Part shown: piece after piece, positions 12,880 to 21,976 of the stretch
Position numbering within the stretch: the stretch's first letter is position 1
How the letters are laid out: each line of letters begins with the position of its first letter
Assembly: GCA_902702965.1 (NCBI GenBank)
Contig: CACRXP010000565.1
Location: 169,978-233,977 of the forward strand
Length of the DNA: 64,000 nt
From: Spirometra erinaceieuropaei
Lineage: Eukaryota > Platyhelminthes > Cestoda > Diphyllobothriidea > Diphyllobothriidae
Direction of reading: 5' to 3'
The notes under the pieces: generated by a model
The model's database searches: none
Told to the model about the DNA's origin: nothing
The model's input: the letters and a program-made list of their open reading frames with translations, nothing else
Program-made: the position numbers and the translations under genes

Positions 12880-13408
12880 ACAGAGGCTTAAATTAAGTTC
12901 AAAAACCCAATAGGAAAGGAAGGGTCCACATTTATCTCGGTGCAATTAAGAGAACTTGTGCGATGGTCAAATTATAAGATTAGTGGTGTCCACTTTGAGG
13001 AACAAAGTTTTCTTTTCGGCAGTCAGTGTGATGTGTTACGCCGGTCTTTCGGCAATGTTCTTTGCAATGAACCTGTCAGGGTAACCGTTTTCCAGAAGCA
13101 AGTCCTGGATTTTTTTAAGTTTTTTTACGATGGTATCAGTTGGCCAAATCCTTCTAGCTCTTTGTGCCAAATAGCGGACTAGATTTCGTTTTTGTTGGAG
13201 GAAAACGAAACTAGCAAAGTTTGTGTATTGCACAGACCAAGCTTTCTTCCGATAGACGCTTCTTCGGACGCTACCGTCAGGTCTCCTGTTTAGAAAGCCA
13301 TCTAAGAAAGACAGCGAACCGGCCGATTCCATTCCCAACGTTAATTTGATCGACGGATGTGCCCGCTTTGCAGCATTAAAGAAGGTAACTACGCGGTTTC
13401 TGTGGCGG
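12880..13408 (-). mobile_element. Penelope-like element fragment (RT thumb and connector)
   Basis: The minus-strand frame 13338-13036 reads GSLSFLDGFLNRR, then RRSVYRKKAW, RARRIWPTDT and ENGYPDRFI. This is the typical order of the reverse-transcriptase thumb and post-RT connector in Penelope-like elements (SLPFLD, a fixed RKxW motif, an NGYPxxFI motif). Sequence before it (HPSIKLTLGM, up to the gap edge) and after it (EKKTLFLKV, beyond a stop at about 13036) also fits the same protein. No intact GIY-YIG domain was found downstream. The upstream palm domain falls in or beyond the assembly gap at 13409-13533. A frame break and a stop make it non-functional. Family assignment is from motif memory. 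Confidence 0.7.
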
Positions 13409-13533
13409 NNNNNNNNNNNNNNNNNNNNNNNNNNNNNNNNNNNNNNNNNNNNNNNNNNNNNNNNNNNNNNNNNNNNNNNNNNNNNNNNNNNNNNNNNNNN
13501 NNNNNNNNNNNNNNNNNNNNNNNNNNNNNNNNN
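13409..13533. other. Assembly gap (125 N)
   Basis: This is a run of 125 unknown bases. It interrupts the Penelope-like fragment, whose palm domain would be expected immediately to the right. Open frames reported across it are artefacts of translating N. Confidence 1.
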
Positions 13534-14775
13534 AACGGCTGTTGACGATAAGATACTTGGTGTTGACAGCCAAGTTCATACTCAACGAAGACGTTGGTTC
13601 TCAGTGATGTTTCACAATTCAAGTATTCAGATCCGAATGTACTCTCAATTACATAAGGTACCTCCGGTTTGGATGCAACCAAATAATTTTCATCTGATCC
13701 ACATACTGCTTCGCATTACATCAACCAGAAAAATTCCAACGGAATTTCTGCCAATGGAAGGTCTGACAGAGCCCATTACGCATTAATAAAGGAATTTTTT
13801 CCTTCGAAGTATACATAAGGCTTTTTGTTTTGTGGCCAGAGTATTCTGACTTCTCGCCATACGAAGCCGGTTAAACCAAATGAAAATATCGTAAAATATG
13901 GACAAAGTCCTGAGAAAGTCATCCCAGATAACGTTATCAAAAAGAGGAAAACAAATGACAACAAAGCAAGCCAAGATCTTTAAATATGAGGCAAGTGACT
14001 GATACGTTCAATCAGATCCCATTAGACTTGAAAAGAACACAACGATAATTTACCGTAAATTACAATTACCGCGTTAAATAAAGCCCTCTTAAGGCTAATA
14101 AATACGATTATCCTATTTTAAGAGGGACACGGACCTGAATATCGAAACAGCAGGCATTAACTTGATTTTGACAAACCACTTCTGTTGCGAGTTTAAATAA
14201 ACGCGACCATCATTGATGAAATATTATCAGTTTAAACAAGACATCGTCTGTTTTCTCAAGAAAACGAACGGCTAACAAACGTTGCATTTCCTTGTCAAGA
14301 AAACATCTCTATCAATTGGCTTTGCTAACCGGTCTCGCATGTAGATGCGTAACATAAAAATAGCTCATGTATGACATACACCTTACATATCAACACCAGA
14401 AACCGTAGGCATATTTTCACAGCAAACAGCAACATAATGGTTTGACGCACCACAATTAATGCAGCCTGATGTTTAGGGATGGAAGACGTTTTCGATTATC
14501 GATGAGCGTTTTTAAATATAGGAAGCTATCGACAACGTCCCTCATGCACATTAACTTTTATTACAGTATACTTTCTAAGGTAGTCTGCTGTATTTTCGAA
14601 AACACAGTTTTCACAAGGTAACGGTCATGAAGTAATTCTATGTTGATTTCCAGTACCTCCTCATTTAGGGCACTTCACTACCAATTGAACGACTTATATC
14701 ATCTTAACATCTGCACGGAATGAATGCATTTTTGTCAGCAGTTCTGTTTCAACGTATATGTGATGGCGGACAAGC
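13534..14775. other. AT-rich stretch, nothing recognised
   Basis: No motif, repeat or exon could be supported. Short open frames on both strands lack any recognisable domain. Confidence 0.35.
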
Positions 14776-14800
14776 GTTCAGTTCAGTTCAGTTCAGTTTA
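14776..14800 (+). repeat. Short tandem repeat tail of the LINE (GTTCA)n
   Basis: About four and a half GTTCA units end in a T-rich AATAAA complement. They mark the 3' terminus of the minus-strand LINE. Confidence 0.85.
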
Positions 14801-15470
14801 TTGATGGAAATAGGCGTAAGCCTTTGAGTACCCTATTTGCAACGTAAAAAATGTGTGGTGTACAGATAGATGTTCTGGGCTGAAATAGTTCGAACACGCC
14901 CATAATGGTGGGACAAAATGAGAAGGAGTTACAGGGGTGAGCTCGACTTCTCATCGCTCTTGGCCAGATTCTTCTTAAAACTTTGTATAGATGGTGACAT
15001 CACAACATCTGCGGGAGCTCATTCCATGGTTTGACTACCCGATCCGAGAAGGAGAACTTCCGCACATCCAGCCGTGCCTGATGAGTGCGCAGTTTTAACG
15101 CGTGACCTCGGATGTTGGTGGTGGTAGCAAATTCAAAAAAGTCCCCGAAGGCCAAACTGCAATCCAACCGCTTTACAATGCGGAAGGCTTGCAAGAGATC
15201 TCCGCGAAGTTGCCTGTAACTCAAAGGAAAGAGGTTCAGATTTACGAGGCGGGTTGCATTAGGAAAGGAGCGTTGACCCCTAACCATCTTCGTGGCTCTC
15301 CTCTGGACTCTTTCGAGGCAGTTCATCGAACGCCTTACGGGACTTGCTCGTCCAGTTGTGGTTTGGAGCCCTCTCTGGAGTCCCGCCAGCAAGTGCACAG
15401 CGGCGCGTAATATAGGCGGGAAGATATTACAGAGAAAAGCAAGGGAGATTCGAATGGCCATTTTGGCGTA
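14776..15470 (-). mobile_element. 3' end of a CR1/Jockey-like LINE, 5'-truncated
   Basis: The minus-strand frame 15461-15000 gives the C-terminal part of a LINE reverse transcriptase: LERVQRRATKMVRG, LFPLSYRQLRGDL, DFFEFATT, and DVRKFSFSDRVVKPWNELP. After a stop at 15000 the coding sense resumes one frame over (SPSIQSFKKNLAKS), so a +1 break lies near the end. The element's 3' end has AATAAA directly followed by a short tandem repeat, GTTCA units on the plus strand at 14776-14800. Ending in a short tandem repeat rather than poly-A is typical of CR1-like LINEs. The endonuclease and RT palm are missing (5' truncation). A relative lies at 34.4-35.3 kb on the plus strand. Confidence 0.85.
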
Positions 15471-15550
15471 GCGTATTCGTGTAAATATACACCCATCAGG
15501 TACATCCCAGTAGTATACGAGCTACATCAGGTGTATGAGCGCATGTTCGT

Positions 15551-15660
15551 GTTTCCGCTCCGAGCTGGTGGCCAAGCTTATAGTGCGCTGGCTGAAGGCA
15601 AACAATCCCGAAAGATTTCTTTGTTAGTCTGCCCCAGATTCAAATCCCGTCGCCCATCCT
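15551..15660 (+). ncRNA. tRNA-Leu-like SINE head or tRNA pseudogene
   Basis: GGTGGCCAAGCTTATAGTGC resembles a Pol III A box with a tRNA D-arm, followed by GCGCTGGCTGAAGGC as in a Leu anticodon arm. About 75 bases after the A box, GATTCAAATCCCG fits a B box (TPsiC arm), preceded by CCCC. The spacing is longer than in most tRNAs but fits a Leu-type tRNA with a long variable arm or a diverged SINE. The acceptor stem ends do not pair cleanly, so a working tRNA is unlikely. A clear second copy was not found in this window. Confidence 0.4.
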
Positions 15661-15839
15661 CTGAATAGCATAGAGTGGCCGACTTCGGCCTTGTATTTAG
15701 CTATTTTTTCGTGACAACTATCACCCATACGAAGGTTGTTTATTTCGGGGAGGCAATGTATCAGTGTTTGCCCATTCCTAAGTAAATACATATATATTCG
15801 CATCAAAAAATTCATCCTCTGAGAAAATGAACAAAATAT

Positions 15840-16030
15840 ATTTCATAAATTATCGACGCTGGTTCCCCAGGTCGTCGTCAGATGTGTGGGAAACGTGAAA
15901 GACAGTTGAAATCTAAACATGATCTGGAAATCGATATTGAGTTTTCAATGTTTTTCACGCGTTTTACATGTCTGACGACGATCTAGGGAACCAGTGGCGA
16001 AAATTCACGAGATAAAGTGTGCTGAATTTC
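15840..16030. mobile_element. Head-to-head Penelope-type terminal fragments
   Basis: Two copies of a conserved terminal motif face away from each other: one on the minus strand (15881-15854, CTGACGACGACCTGGGGAAC and on to CCAGCGTCG) and one on the plus strand (15972-16003). The same motif occurs near the 3' end of the GIY-YIG-bearing Penelope fragment (23462-23493), so I assign these to Penelope-like termini. Between them is about 90 bp of AT-rich sequence. No coding sequence remains. Confidence 0.55.
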
Positions 16031-16095
16031 CTAAAGAACTTGCATATCTTCGAACTACATTTCTTGGGATTTGATCGCCCAGTACATGCATATAT

Positions 16096-16252
16096 ACGAT
16101 GAAGATAGAAGGCTCGTCGGAAAAAATCCAGTTGTACTCGTGAATTTTCGAGCTGGTGACACCCATCCGTCGTCAGACGAAATAAACAGAGTAGAAAGTG
16201 AAATGGTCAGACCAGATTGTTTGGCGTGACAGGGCAGCCACCAATAGGTAAG
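16096..16252. repeat. Outer half of the left arm of a palindrome, split by Gypsy
   Basis: This segment is the near-exact reverse complement of about 21820-21976. Together with 21423-21583 it forms the left arm of a roughly 320-bp-armed palindrome into which the Gypsy element inserted. The terminal-hairpin motif also occurs here on the minus strand (16176-16145). Confidence 0.8.
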
Positions 16253-16256
16253 CAAC
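16253..16256. repeat. Target site duplication CAAC, left copy
   Basis: CAAC directly precedes the left LTR and is repeated directly after the right LTR (21419-21422). The mirror arm of the surrounding palindrome (about 21806-21815) shows the same site with a single CAAC and no insertion, confirming a 4-bp duplication. Confidence 0.9.
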
Positions 16257-16713
16257 TGTAGTGGAAACGTGTACTTAAAAGCTACAAACAGTAATATATA
16301 CAGAAAAAACTAACTCCAAATGGGGGAAATGTGTTTACCAACAAAAAGGATGTACAGGTTCGAAGAACCAGAAAAGGAATGTTCCAGACTCCCGCAAAGT
16401 AGAATCCCCTCAAGTAGTGAGATAGTGTTCCGATGAGGAACCGGTCGAATAGACGCAGTCGGTTCCGCGATGATATGGTGAAGTAGGCTCGTGAGGAGGG
16501 AGTCTCCGTCAGGTCATACGAATTGCTAAGAATGTTGAGAGGTTACACGCGAAGACCAAGAAATAACGACATCAAGCACACTCGAAACCAGAACACACGT
16601 TGACCGCCGCAAAGTTGTTATCGTGTATTTCCGTTTAGTCAATCAAATGTACAGGAAAGTCAGATGTACAAGAAAGTGTAGTGAAACAAATCAAAAATGT
16701 ACAAAAGCCTACA
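16257..16713 (-). repeat. 3' LTR of the CsRn1-type Gypsy
   Basis: This 457-bp repeat starts TGTAG and ends CTACA on the plus strand. It is identical to the LTR at 20961-21418 from about 16347 onward. Five substitutions and one single-base indel, all within 16263-16346, separate the two. It lies downstream of integrase on the coding strand, so it is the 3' LTR. Confidence 0.95.
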
Positions 16714-16726
16714 CAACTCCCCTACC
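16714..16726 (-). promoter_or_regulatory. Polypurine tract of the Gypsy element
   Basis: On the minus strand GGTAGGGGAGTTG abuts the 3' LTR. This is where plus-strand DNA synthesis is expected to be primed. Confidence 0.75.
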
Positions 16727-16782
16727 AGAGCGTTTGCCAAAGAAACAAAACGCTCGATAAAATAAAACGGAAAAAGAAAAAA

Positions 16783-17277
16783 TTACACTACAAAGTCTTT
16801 AAGTTTGGTGGGAAAACAGATATGTTTACCGGAACGAGATGAAATGGGCGGTGGTGTAGGAGGAGTCTCCGGTTGGGTGCGTAGAATGGTCAAGTGTGGT
16901 GGTGGAAGGTAGTTGAGCGGAGTGGGTGTATCCGGTGAGGACATTGCATGGGGAATGGATGGCGCACTGGTCGACGGGAGGCACTCCAGATAGGCCGGCT
17001 TAAGGCGGTCAATGGAGACCTTGTCAGTCTTATCTGCCTTCTGAAGGACGTAAAGCTTGTCTTTCCGCTGAACGACCTTATATGGGCCATCGTAGGGAGG
17101 ACAAAGGGGCTTGTGAACTGCGTCATGCCGGACGAAAACAAAGGGGGCAGATTTAAGGTTCTCGTGTACAAACACATATTTCGATGTCAGACGAGTGAGG
17201 GTTGGACGCAGTTGAGCCATGCGTTGTTTCAACTGCTGTACGAAGGTGCTCGGGATGTTAGTGTTTGTCGTGGAAGG
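16783..17277 (-). pseudogene. Gypsy integrase C-terminal domain (GPY/F module)
   Basis: This region is in frame with the integrase core but separated from it by a TAG at 17280-17278. It reads TFVQQLKQRMAQLRP, then VFVRHDAVHKPLCPPYDGPY, KVSIDRLKPAYL, a Pro-rich tail and KLKDFVV before the stop at 16783. The PPYDGPY and DRLKPA motifs are the GPY/F module of Ty3/Gypsy integrases, thought to help DNA or protein contacts of the integration complex. The end of the frame lies about 70 bp from the 3' LTR, as expected for the end of pol. Confidence 0.85.
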
Positions 17278-17788
17278 CTACACAAATTCGGCGGGCAGAC
17301 GGAGGGGTGTACCATACACATGTTCGGCGGCAGTGCATTGGATGTCCTCTTTGACAGAAGATCGGATGCCCAAAAGCACAAGAGGGAGATTGACACTCCA
17401 AGTAGCTGACTCTGTTTGGGACATCAGCGCGGACTTGAGTTGGCGGTGTAGACGCTCAACGAGGCCGTTGGAGGCAAGATGGTATGCCGTGGTTGTGATG
17501 TGCGCACACCCGAGCAGTCTAGTGAACTCACGGAAGAGACTAGATTGGAAATGACTTCCTCGGTCAGTGGTAAGGTTGGCTGGAACAGCAAAAGTTGAGA
17601 TCCAGTGGGTCAGAAAAACCATGGCGATATTTTCTGTCGAGGTATCCGAGATAGGAACGGCAATCGGCCATCGTGTGAAACGGTCAACTGCCGTCAGGAT
17701 ATGTGTGTACGCAAGTGAAGGGGGTAACGGTCCGAGTAAATCCAAGTGAACGTGATTAAATCTAACGTCCGGGACCGCAAAGGTACTT
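17278..17788 (-). pseudogene. Gypsy integrase catalytic core (DD35E)
   Basis: The frame carries MDLLGPLPPS (first Asp), LTTDRGSHFQS (second Asp) and ASNGLVERLHRQLK (Glu), with exactly 35 residues between the second Asp and the Glu, so the catalytic triad is intact. The enzyme would insert the cDNA into chromosomal DNA. The upstream frame is disrupted at the 15-G tract at 17789-17803, and the downstream end is cut by TAG at 17280-17278. The break at the G-run could be a true mutation or a sequencing or assembly length error. Confidence 0.9.
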
Positions 17789-17803
17789 GGGGGGGGGGGG
17801 GGG
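17789..17803 (+). repeat. 15-base G homopolymer inside pol
   Basis: A run of 15 G on the plus strand (C on the coding strand) lies at the junction between the integrase zinc domain and the core. It shifts the reading frame, and its length is error-prone both in vivo and in assemblies. Confidence 0.9.
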
Positions 17804-18893
17804 AGAAGGTGTGTCGATGCACCTTATTCTTCTGGCATGCAAGACACTGTTTGAGCCAAAGAGCAGTGTCGGAATTCATCTTCGGCCAAACAAAACGAGC
17901 CGCAATTAAGTTACGTCCGGCGCGAATGCCAGGGTGGGAGCGGGAGTGAAAGTGGTCAAAGACGACCTTACGATAGGATAGTGGAACAAAAGGACGAGGG
18001 GTGCCTGTGGACCAATCGCACAAAATCATACCTGGTGACGCAGGAAGTGGTGCGTCTCGAAGCTGCAGAGTAGTAGACGTACGTAAGTCCGCGATGGACT
18101 CGTCTGCGGTTTGGAGGTCTGCAAGCTTCGCCAGGTCGAAATCGGATGTGAGTGTGTTGATGTCCGGACGGGATAATGCATCAGCAACGACATTGTCGCT
18201 GCCTCGGAAGTAGCGGATATCTGCAGTAAACTGCGATATATAATCCAGGTGACGAACTCCCTTGGGCGAGTACCGATCTGGCTTGGCCTTGAGGGCGTAA
18301 GTGAGAGGTTTGTGGTAGGTGTGGACCGAAAAGTCTCTGTCCTCTAAAAGGTGTCGAAAGTGACGTGTGGCCAAGTAGATGGCAAGGAGTTCGCGAGAGA
18401 AAGTACTGTAGCGGTTCTGCGCCGGTTGTAGCTTCTGTGAAAAGAAAGCTAAAGGCTGCAACTGGTTATTCACCTGTTGATGCAAGACTCCGCCGACAGC
18501 ACTGCTGGAAGCGTTGGTGGTCAAAATGAGCTGTGGATGAGCGTCAAAGTTGAGGTGGTGCAGCATGGTGGCATCGGCAAGAGCCTTCTTTGCTTCCTCA
18601 AAAGCTGTATTGGCTGCCGGGGAAAGTTCAATAGGTTTTGCTTTCGACTTCAAAAGGTCAGTCAAGGGAGCCAGGATTGCCGCACAATGGCGAATAAAAC
18701 GTCTGTAATAGTTGATAAGGCCTATGAAACGTCGCAGCTGAGTGAGTGTCTTGGGAACAGGGGAAGACAAGATGCATTGCACCTTCTCTGTTAGTGGAGT
18801 GATTCCGTGCTGATCGACGTGATGGCTAAGGAAATCGAGAGAATCAACGCCAAAAACGCATTTGTCGACGTTTAATTGCAAACCGTGTTTCTG
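17804..18893 (-). pseudogene. Gypsy RT thumb, RNase H and integrase zinc domain
   Basis: The frame begins after a break near 18895 and reads QLNVDKCVFGV, LRRFIGLINYYRRFIRHCA (RT connection), then RNase H (LILTTNASSSAVGGVL, SRELLAIYLATRHFRHLLE, NVVADALSR), then the integrase zinc module (HSRSHPGIRAG, CLACQKNK). RNase H has Asn where the first catalytic Asp is usual (TTDAS becomes TTNAS), and Tyr where the Asp of the TDHKPL motif is usual, so RNA degradation would be impaired. The zinc module keeps its His and Cys ligands. The frame ends at the G-run. Confidence 0.9.
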
Positions 18894-19165
18894 GAAACGA
18901 TCAAATTATGAGGCGTAAATGCGAGGCATGTTCTTCTGCCGAAGAGCTTGCGACGAGTATGTCGTCGATGTAGGCGTAAGCGAATGGAAGGCCCCGCAAG
19001 ATCCCATCGATAAAGCGCTGAAACGACTGGGCAGCATTGCGCAAACCGAAAGGCATGCGAATAAATTCGAACAGGCCAAAGGGTGTCGTGATAGCGGTCT
19101 TTGGGATATCTTCCTCAGCGACCGGAATTTGGTGGTACGTCCTAACGATGTCTATCTTGGAAAAA
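18894..19165 (-). pseudogene. Gypsy reverse transcriptase palm, out of frame
   Basis: Between two compensating frame breaks the RT palm is read in a different frame: [52 protein letters not shown]. The YIDD catalytic motif is intact. The first break falls in a short T run (TTTTT beside AAGATAG), consistent with loss of one T. The second lies near 18895, where the original frame resumes. This part of pol is not a long open frame and is easily missed. Confidence 0.9.
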
Positions 19166-19787
19166 TAGTTTTCCCGACTAACATGTGGGAAAAGTCATGA
19201 ATGTGGGGAATGGGGTACCGGTCAGGAATTGGGAACCTGCTTAGGGCTCGATAATCACCGCACGGTCTCCAATCGTCAGATGACTTCTTTGGCACCATGT
19301 GCAGTGGTGAGGCCCATGGGCTAGATGAAGGGCGTATAATGCCCAGATTCATCATATGTTCAAATTCGTTCTTTGCTATTCGGAGCTTCTCAGGGTGGAG
19401 TCTACGCGGACGAGCGTGCACTGGTTGCCCTGCCGTGACAATGTGGTGTTTCACTCCGTGTTGAACGGTTTCGGTAAAATGACATGGTTTAGTGATGGAC
19501 GGGTAGTCCTTCAAAATGTCAGCGAAAGGGGTGCTGGGGATGGTGAGATGAATGCCAACCGAACGTTCACAGCTAATGGTACCTATGGTAAAGAGTTGGG
19601 TGGTTGTGTCTGTGAGGCGACGGTGTCTGACATCGACTGTTAAGCCGAAAGATGACAAAAAGTCGGCCCCGATAATGGGCGATTTGACGTCAGCCTCAAT
19701 AAAGACCCATTGAAAACGTCGCCGGAGACCAAGATCTAAAGTGAGGGACCATTGGCCGTAGGTGCTGATTGTGGTGCTATTTGCAGC
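19152..19787 (-). pseudogene. Gypsy protease-RT linker and RT N-terminal part
   Basis: This is in the same frame as the protease but beyond a TAG (19790-19788). It reads [15 protein letters not shown] (end of protease), [51 protein letters not shown] and [11 protein letters not shown], all standard Ty3/Gypsy RT fingers motifs. It ends in a frame break after GKTIF. Confidence 0.9.
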
Positions 19788-20042
19788 CTACAATGAGAAT
19801 TGCGAAGGCTTGAGGCGGTGACGCCTTAGAGGCGGGATGACACTGACCTCGGCACCGGTATCAAAAAGGAAACGGAGGCTGCTCGACATGTCGTTGATAT
19901 AGAAAAGGCGACTGTGTCGCGACGGGCCAGCAGCAGTCGTCGCCATTACTGGCTGGCGTGGCCGTTTAACTGTGAAGGACGAGCGAACGAACAAGGAGGT
20001 ATGCACTTTCGGGCTTTCGGGCCATAAGTGCGATAAGACCAA
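19788..20042 (-). pseudogene. Gypsy aspartic protease
   Basis: The frame overlaps the end of gag by about 97 nt in the -1 frame relative to gag, the usual arrangement for a ribosomal frameshift between gag and pol. It carries RFLFDTGAEVSVIPP, the retroviral-type DTGA active site, which is intact. The protease would cut the Gag-Pol polyprotein. A TAG after SQFSL interrupts it before the flap and C-terminal parts. Confidence 0.9.
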
Positions 20043-20911
20043 CGTAATGGTTGTGAACGCCGCTCACGGGATTTAGACCGACGATGTGAGTACGGCTGTT
20101 TTCTAGCTGATTGAAGACTGTTAAGAGCAGAGCACATGTTTCGCACCTGAGGGCAAAGGAGGCGCACAGTGTCTCCTAGGTCGTCGTAATCGGTGCGATA
20201 AGCGTCGGTGGATGTTCTGGGAGGACCGGCTGATGTGGGCGCTCGTCGGGCTGTGCAACAGCGTTGTGCGTTTTCCGTATAGGGAGTGTCGTGCTCTGAT
20301 AATGCTGGGCCTTCTGAATCAAAGTCAATGCCCTGATGGGGCTTGCCTCTGGAAGGCGGGGGCTGTTGAATATTGGAACACGAGGCACCAATGGGGTAAC
20401 ACTCGCTGATTCTGTCAGCGTGGGTAGCTAGCTCCTCTGAGGGTGTATCCGAGTCCAACATAGACAAAACCTGTTCCATTGGCACCGGTAACTTTTCTAA
20501 CCAAATGTCGCGAAAAATGGCGTCGTGCATGTGACTACCAGCGAGAAGTGAGCGCATGTGACGCATGAGCTGGGAAGGTGTCTGATCACCTAGCTCTACT
20601 TGCGTGAAACGTTCCCGCAGCATAAGGTTGGCAGCTTTAGCCACCCGTTGGATTACCGCTTCCTTCAGTCGCGTATAAGGTTCGTCGGCTGGAATGGGGT
20701 GAAGGATGTCTTCGACGGTGACAGCTACATCAAATGGGAGGGACTGCAAAACGTACGAATAGCGGGTACGCTCGCTAGTAATGCGGCTTGTCGCAAAAAG
20801 AGCCTCGATCTGCTTGAACCAAACGCGAGGATTGCTCGGTGTAAACAGTGGCAGTTTAAACGAAAGGGTATTAATGTCGAGTGAGTCTTTTTGGGAGTCG
20901 TTATTGGCCAT
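19946..20911 (-). CDS. Gypsy Gag-like protein (321 aa, open)
   Basis: An ATG 50 nt inside the 5' LTR starts an uninterrupted 321-codon frame, the longest intact gene of the element. Motifs typical of CsRn1-type Gag include LPLFTPSNPRVWFKQIEALF near the start and RFTQVELGDQTPSQLMRHMR near residue 130. The end carries the zinc-binding region characteristic of this clade, of CHCC type. Only the last two Cys (KCIPPC) remain; the expected first Cys and the His are Arg and Tyr here (RWSYRTYG), each explicable by one transition. RNA packaging by this copy is therefore doubtful, although capsid assembly could be unaffected. Confidence 0.9.
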   Translation of the reverse strand: MANNDSQKDSLDINTLSFKLPLFTPSNPRVWFKQIEALFATSRITSERTRYSYVLQSLPFDVAVTVEDILHPIPADEPYTRLKEAVIQRVAKAANLMLRERFTQVELGDQTPSQLMRHMRSLLAGSHMHDAIFRDIWLEKLPVPMEQVLSMLDSDTPSEELATHADRISECYPIGASCSNIQQPPPSRGKPHQGIDFDSEGPALSEHDTPYTENAQRCCTARRAPTSAGPPRTSTDAYRTDYDDLGDTVRLLCPQVRNMCSALNSLQSARKQPYSHRRSKSRERRSQPLRWSYRTYGPKARKCIPPCSFARPSQLNGHASQ

Positions 20912-20946
20912 GGTAAATAAAAAAGGTTTGGAATGCAGGAAAAAGC

Positions 20947-20956
20947 GGGGTCACCA
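20947..20956 (-). promoter_or_regulatory. Primer binding site (tRNA-Trp type)
   Basis: On the minus strand TGGTGACCCC lies 4 nt inside the 5' LTR. It is the exact complement of GGGGTCACCA, the 3' end of eukaryotic tRNA-Trp including CCA. CsRn1-clade elements are known to use tRNA-Trp. Confidence 0.9.
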
Positions 20957-20960
20957 ATCT

Positions 20961-21418
20961 TGTAGTAGAAACGTGGACTTAAAAACTACAAACAGTAATA
21001 TATACAGGAAAAACTAACTCCAAATGGGGGAATTGTGTTTACCAACAAAAAAGGATGTACAGGTTCGAAGAACCAGAAAAGGAATGTTCCAGACTCCCGC
21101 AAAGTAGAATCCCCTCAAGTAGTGAGATAGTGTTCCGATGAGGAACCGGTCGAATAGACGCAGTCGGTTCCGCGATGATATGGTGAAGTAGGCTCGTGAG
21201 GAGGGAGTCTCCGTCAGGTCATACGAATTGCTAAGAATGTTGAGAGGTTACACGCGAAGACCAAGAAATAACGACATCAAGCACACTCGAAACCAGAACA
21301 CACGTTGACCGCCGCAAAGTTGTTATCGTGTATTTCCGTTTAGTCAATCAAATGTACAGGAAAGTCAGATGTACAAGAAAGTGTAGTGAAACAAATCAAA
21401 AATGTACAAAAGCCTACA
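20961..21418 (-). repeat. 5' LTR of the CsRn1-type Gypsy
   Basis: This 458-bp repeat is adjacent to the primer site and so is the 5' LTR on the coding strand. It would carry the promoter; I did not identify a clear TATA box. It pairs with 16257-16713. Confidence 0.95.
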
Positions 21419-21422
21419 CAAC
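21419..21422. repeat. Target site duplication CAAC, right copy
   Basis: CAAC directly follows the right LTR and matches 16253-16256. Confidence 0.9.
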
Positions 21423-21976
21423 TAATGTACGAAAGTGGAATGGAGACATAATTAGTCTAGGGTCTGTGGTTGGGGAGGGAAGAGGGAACTGTTGCGGCTC
21501 CCTGTGTTAGAGGGTAGGGAGGATGACGATTCAATGTGACTTCTGGCGGTGAACATAATGATCGCCGATGCGGCATGCGCCACCTTTGTCAGCAGACAAA
21601 ATCACTATACTGTCGTTTGTCTTAAGTTGGATTACTGACTCCTACCCGCATGCCGGATCGATGATCATTAAGTTCACCGTCCGAATTCACATTGAATCGT
21701 CATCCCCCCTACCCTCTAACACAGGGAGCCGCAACAGTTCCCTCTTCCCTCCCCAACCACAGACCCTAGACTAATTATGTCTCCATCCCGCTTTCATACA
21801 TTAGTTGCTTACATATTGGTAGCTGCCCTGTCACGCCAACGAATTTGGTCTGACCATTTCACTTTCTCTTATGTTTATTTCGTCTGACGACGGATTGGTG
21901 TCACCAGCTCGAAAATTCACGAGTACAACTCGATTTTTTCCGACGAGCCTTCTATCTTCATCATAGTATCCGCGGA
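21423..21976. repeat. Palindrome: inner left arm, loop and complete right arm
   Basis: The left arm (inner part 21423-21583) and right arm (21646-21976) are reverse complements around a short centre (about 21584-21645). For example, TCTAGGGTCTGTGGTTGGGG near 21455 is mirrored near 21760. The right arm is uninterrupted and matches the left arm as it was before the Gypsy landed. The right arm also holds the terminal-hairpin motif (21884-21915). Confidence 0.85.

Larger units (their letters stand above)
16257..21418 (-). mobile_element. CsRn1-type Ty3/Gypsy LTR retrotransposon, full length but disabled
   Basis: This 5,162-bp element has two LTRs (457 and 458 bp, both TGTAG...CTACA), a 4-bp CAAC target duplication, a tRNA-Trp-type primer site and a purine-rich tract. 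The gene order is gag, protease, RT, RNase H, integrase on the minus strand. A tRNA-Trp primer site and a CHCC Gag motif mark the CsRn1 clade, first described from Clonorchis; this is established knowledge from memory. Disabling changes seen: altered Gag knuckle residues, TAG at 19790-19788, compensating frame breaks near 19165 and 18895, a frame break at a 15-G tract (17789-17803), TAG at 17280-17278, and substitutions in RNase H. It sits inside a Penelope-associated palindrome. Confidence 0.95.

Noticed and set aside
13346..13786. 146-codon plus-strand frame across the gap
   Set aside because: It depends on translating 125 N bases; the real signal here is the minus-strand Penelope fragment.
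16948..20909. Plus-strand open frames across the Gypsy element
   Set aside because: They are antisense shadows of gag and pol; no domain reads on that strand.
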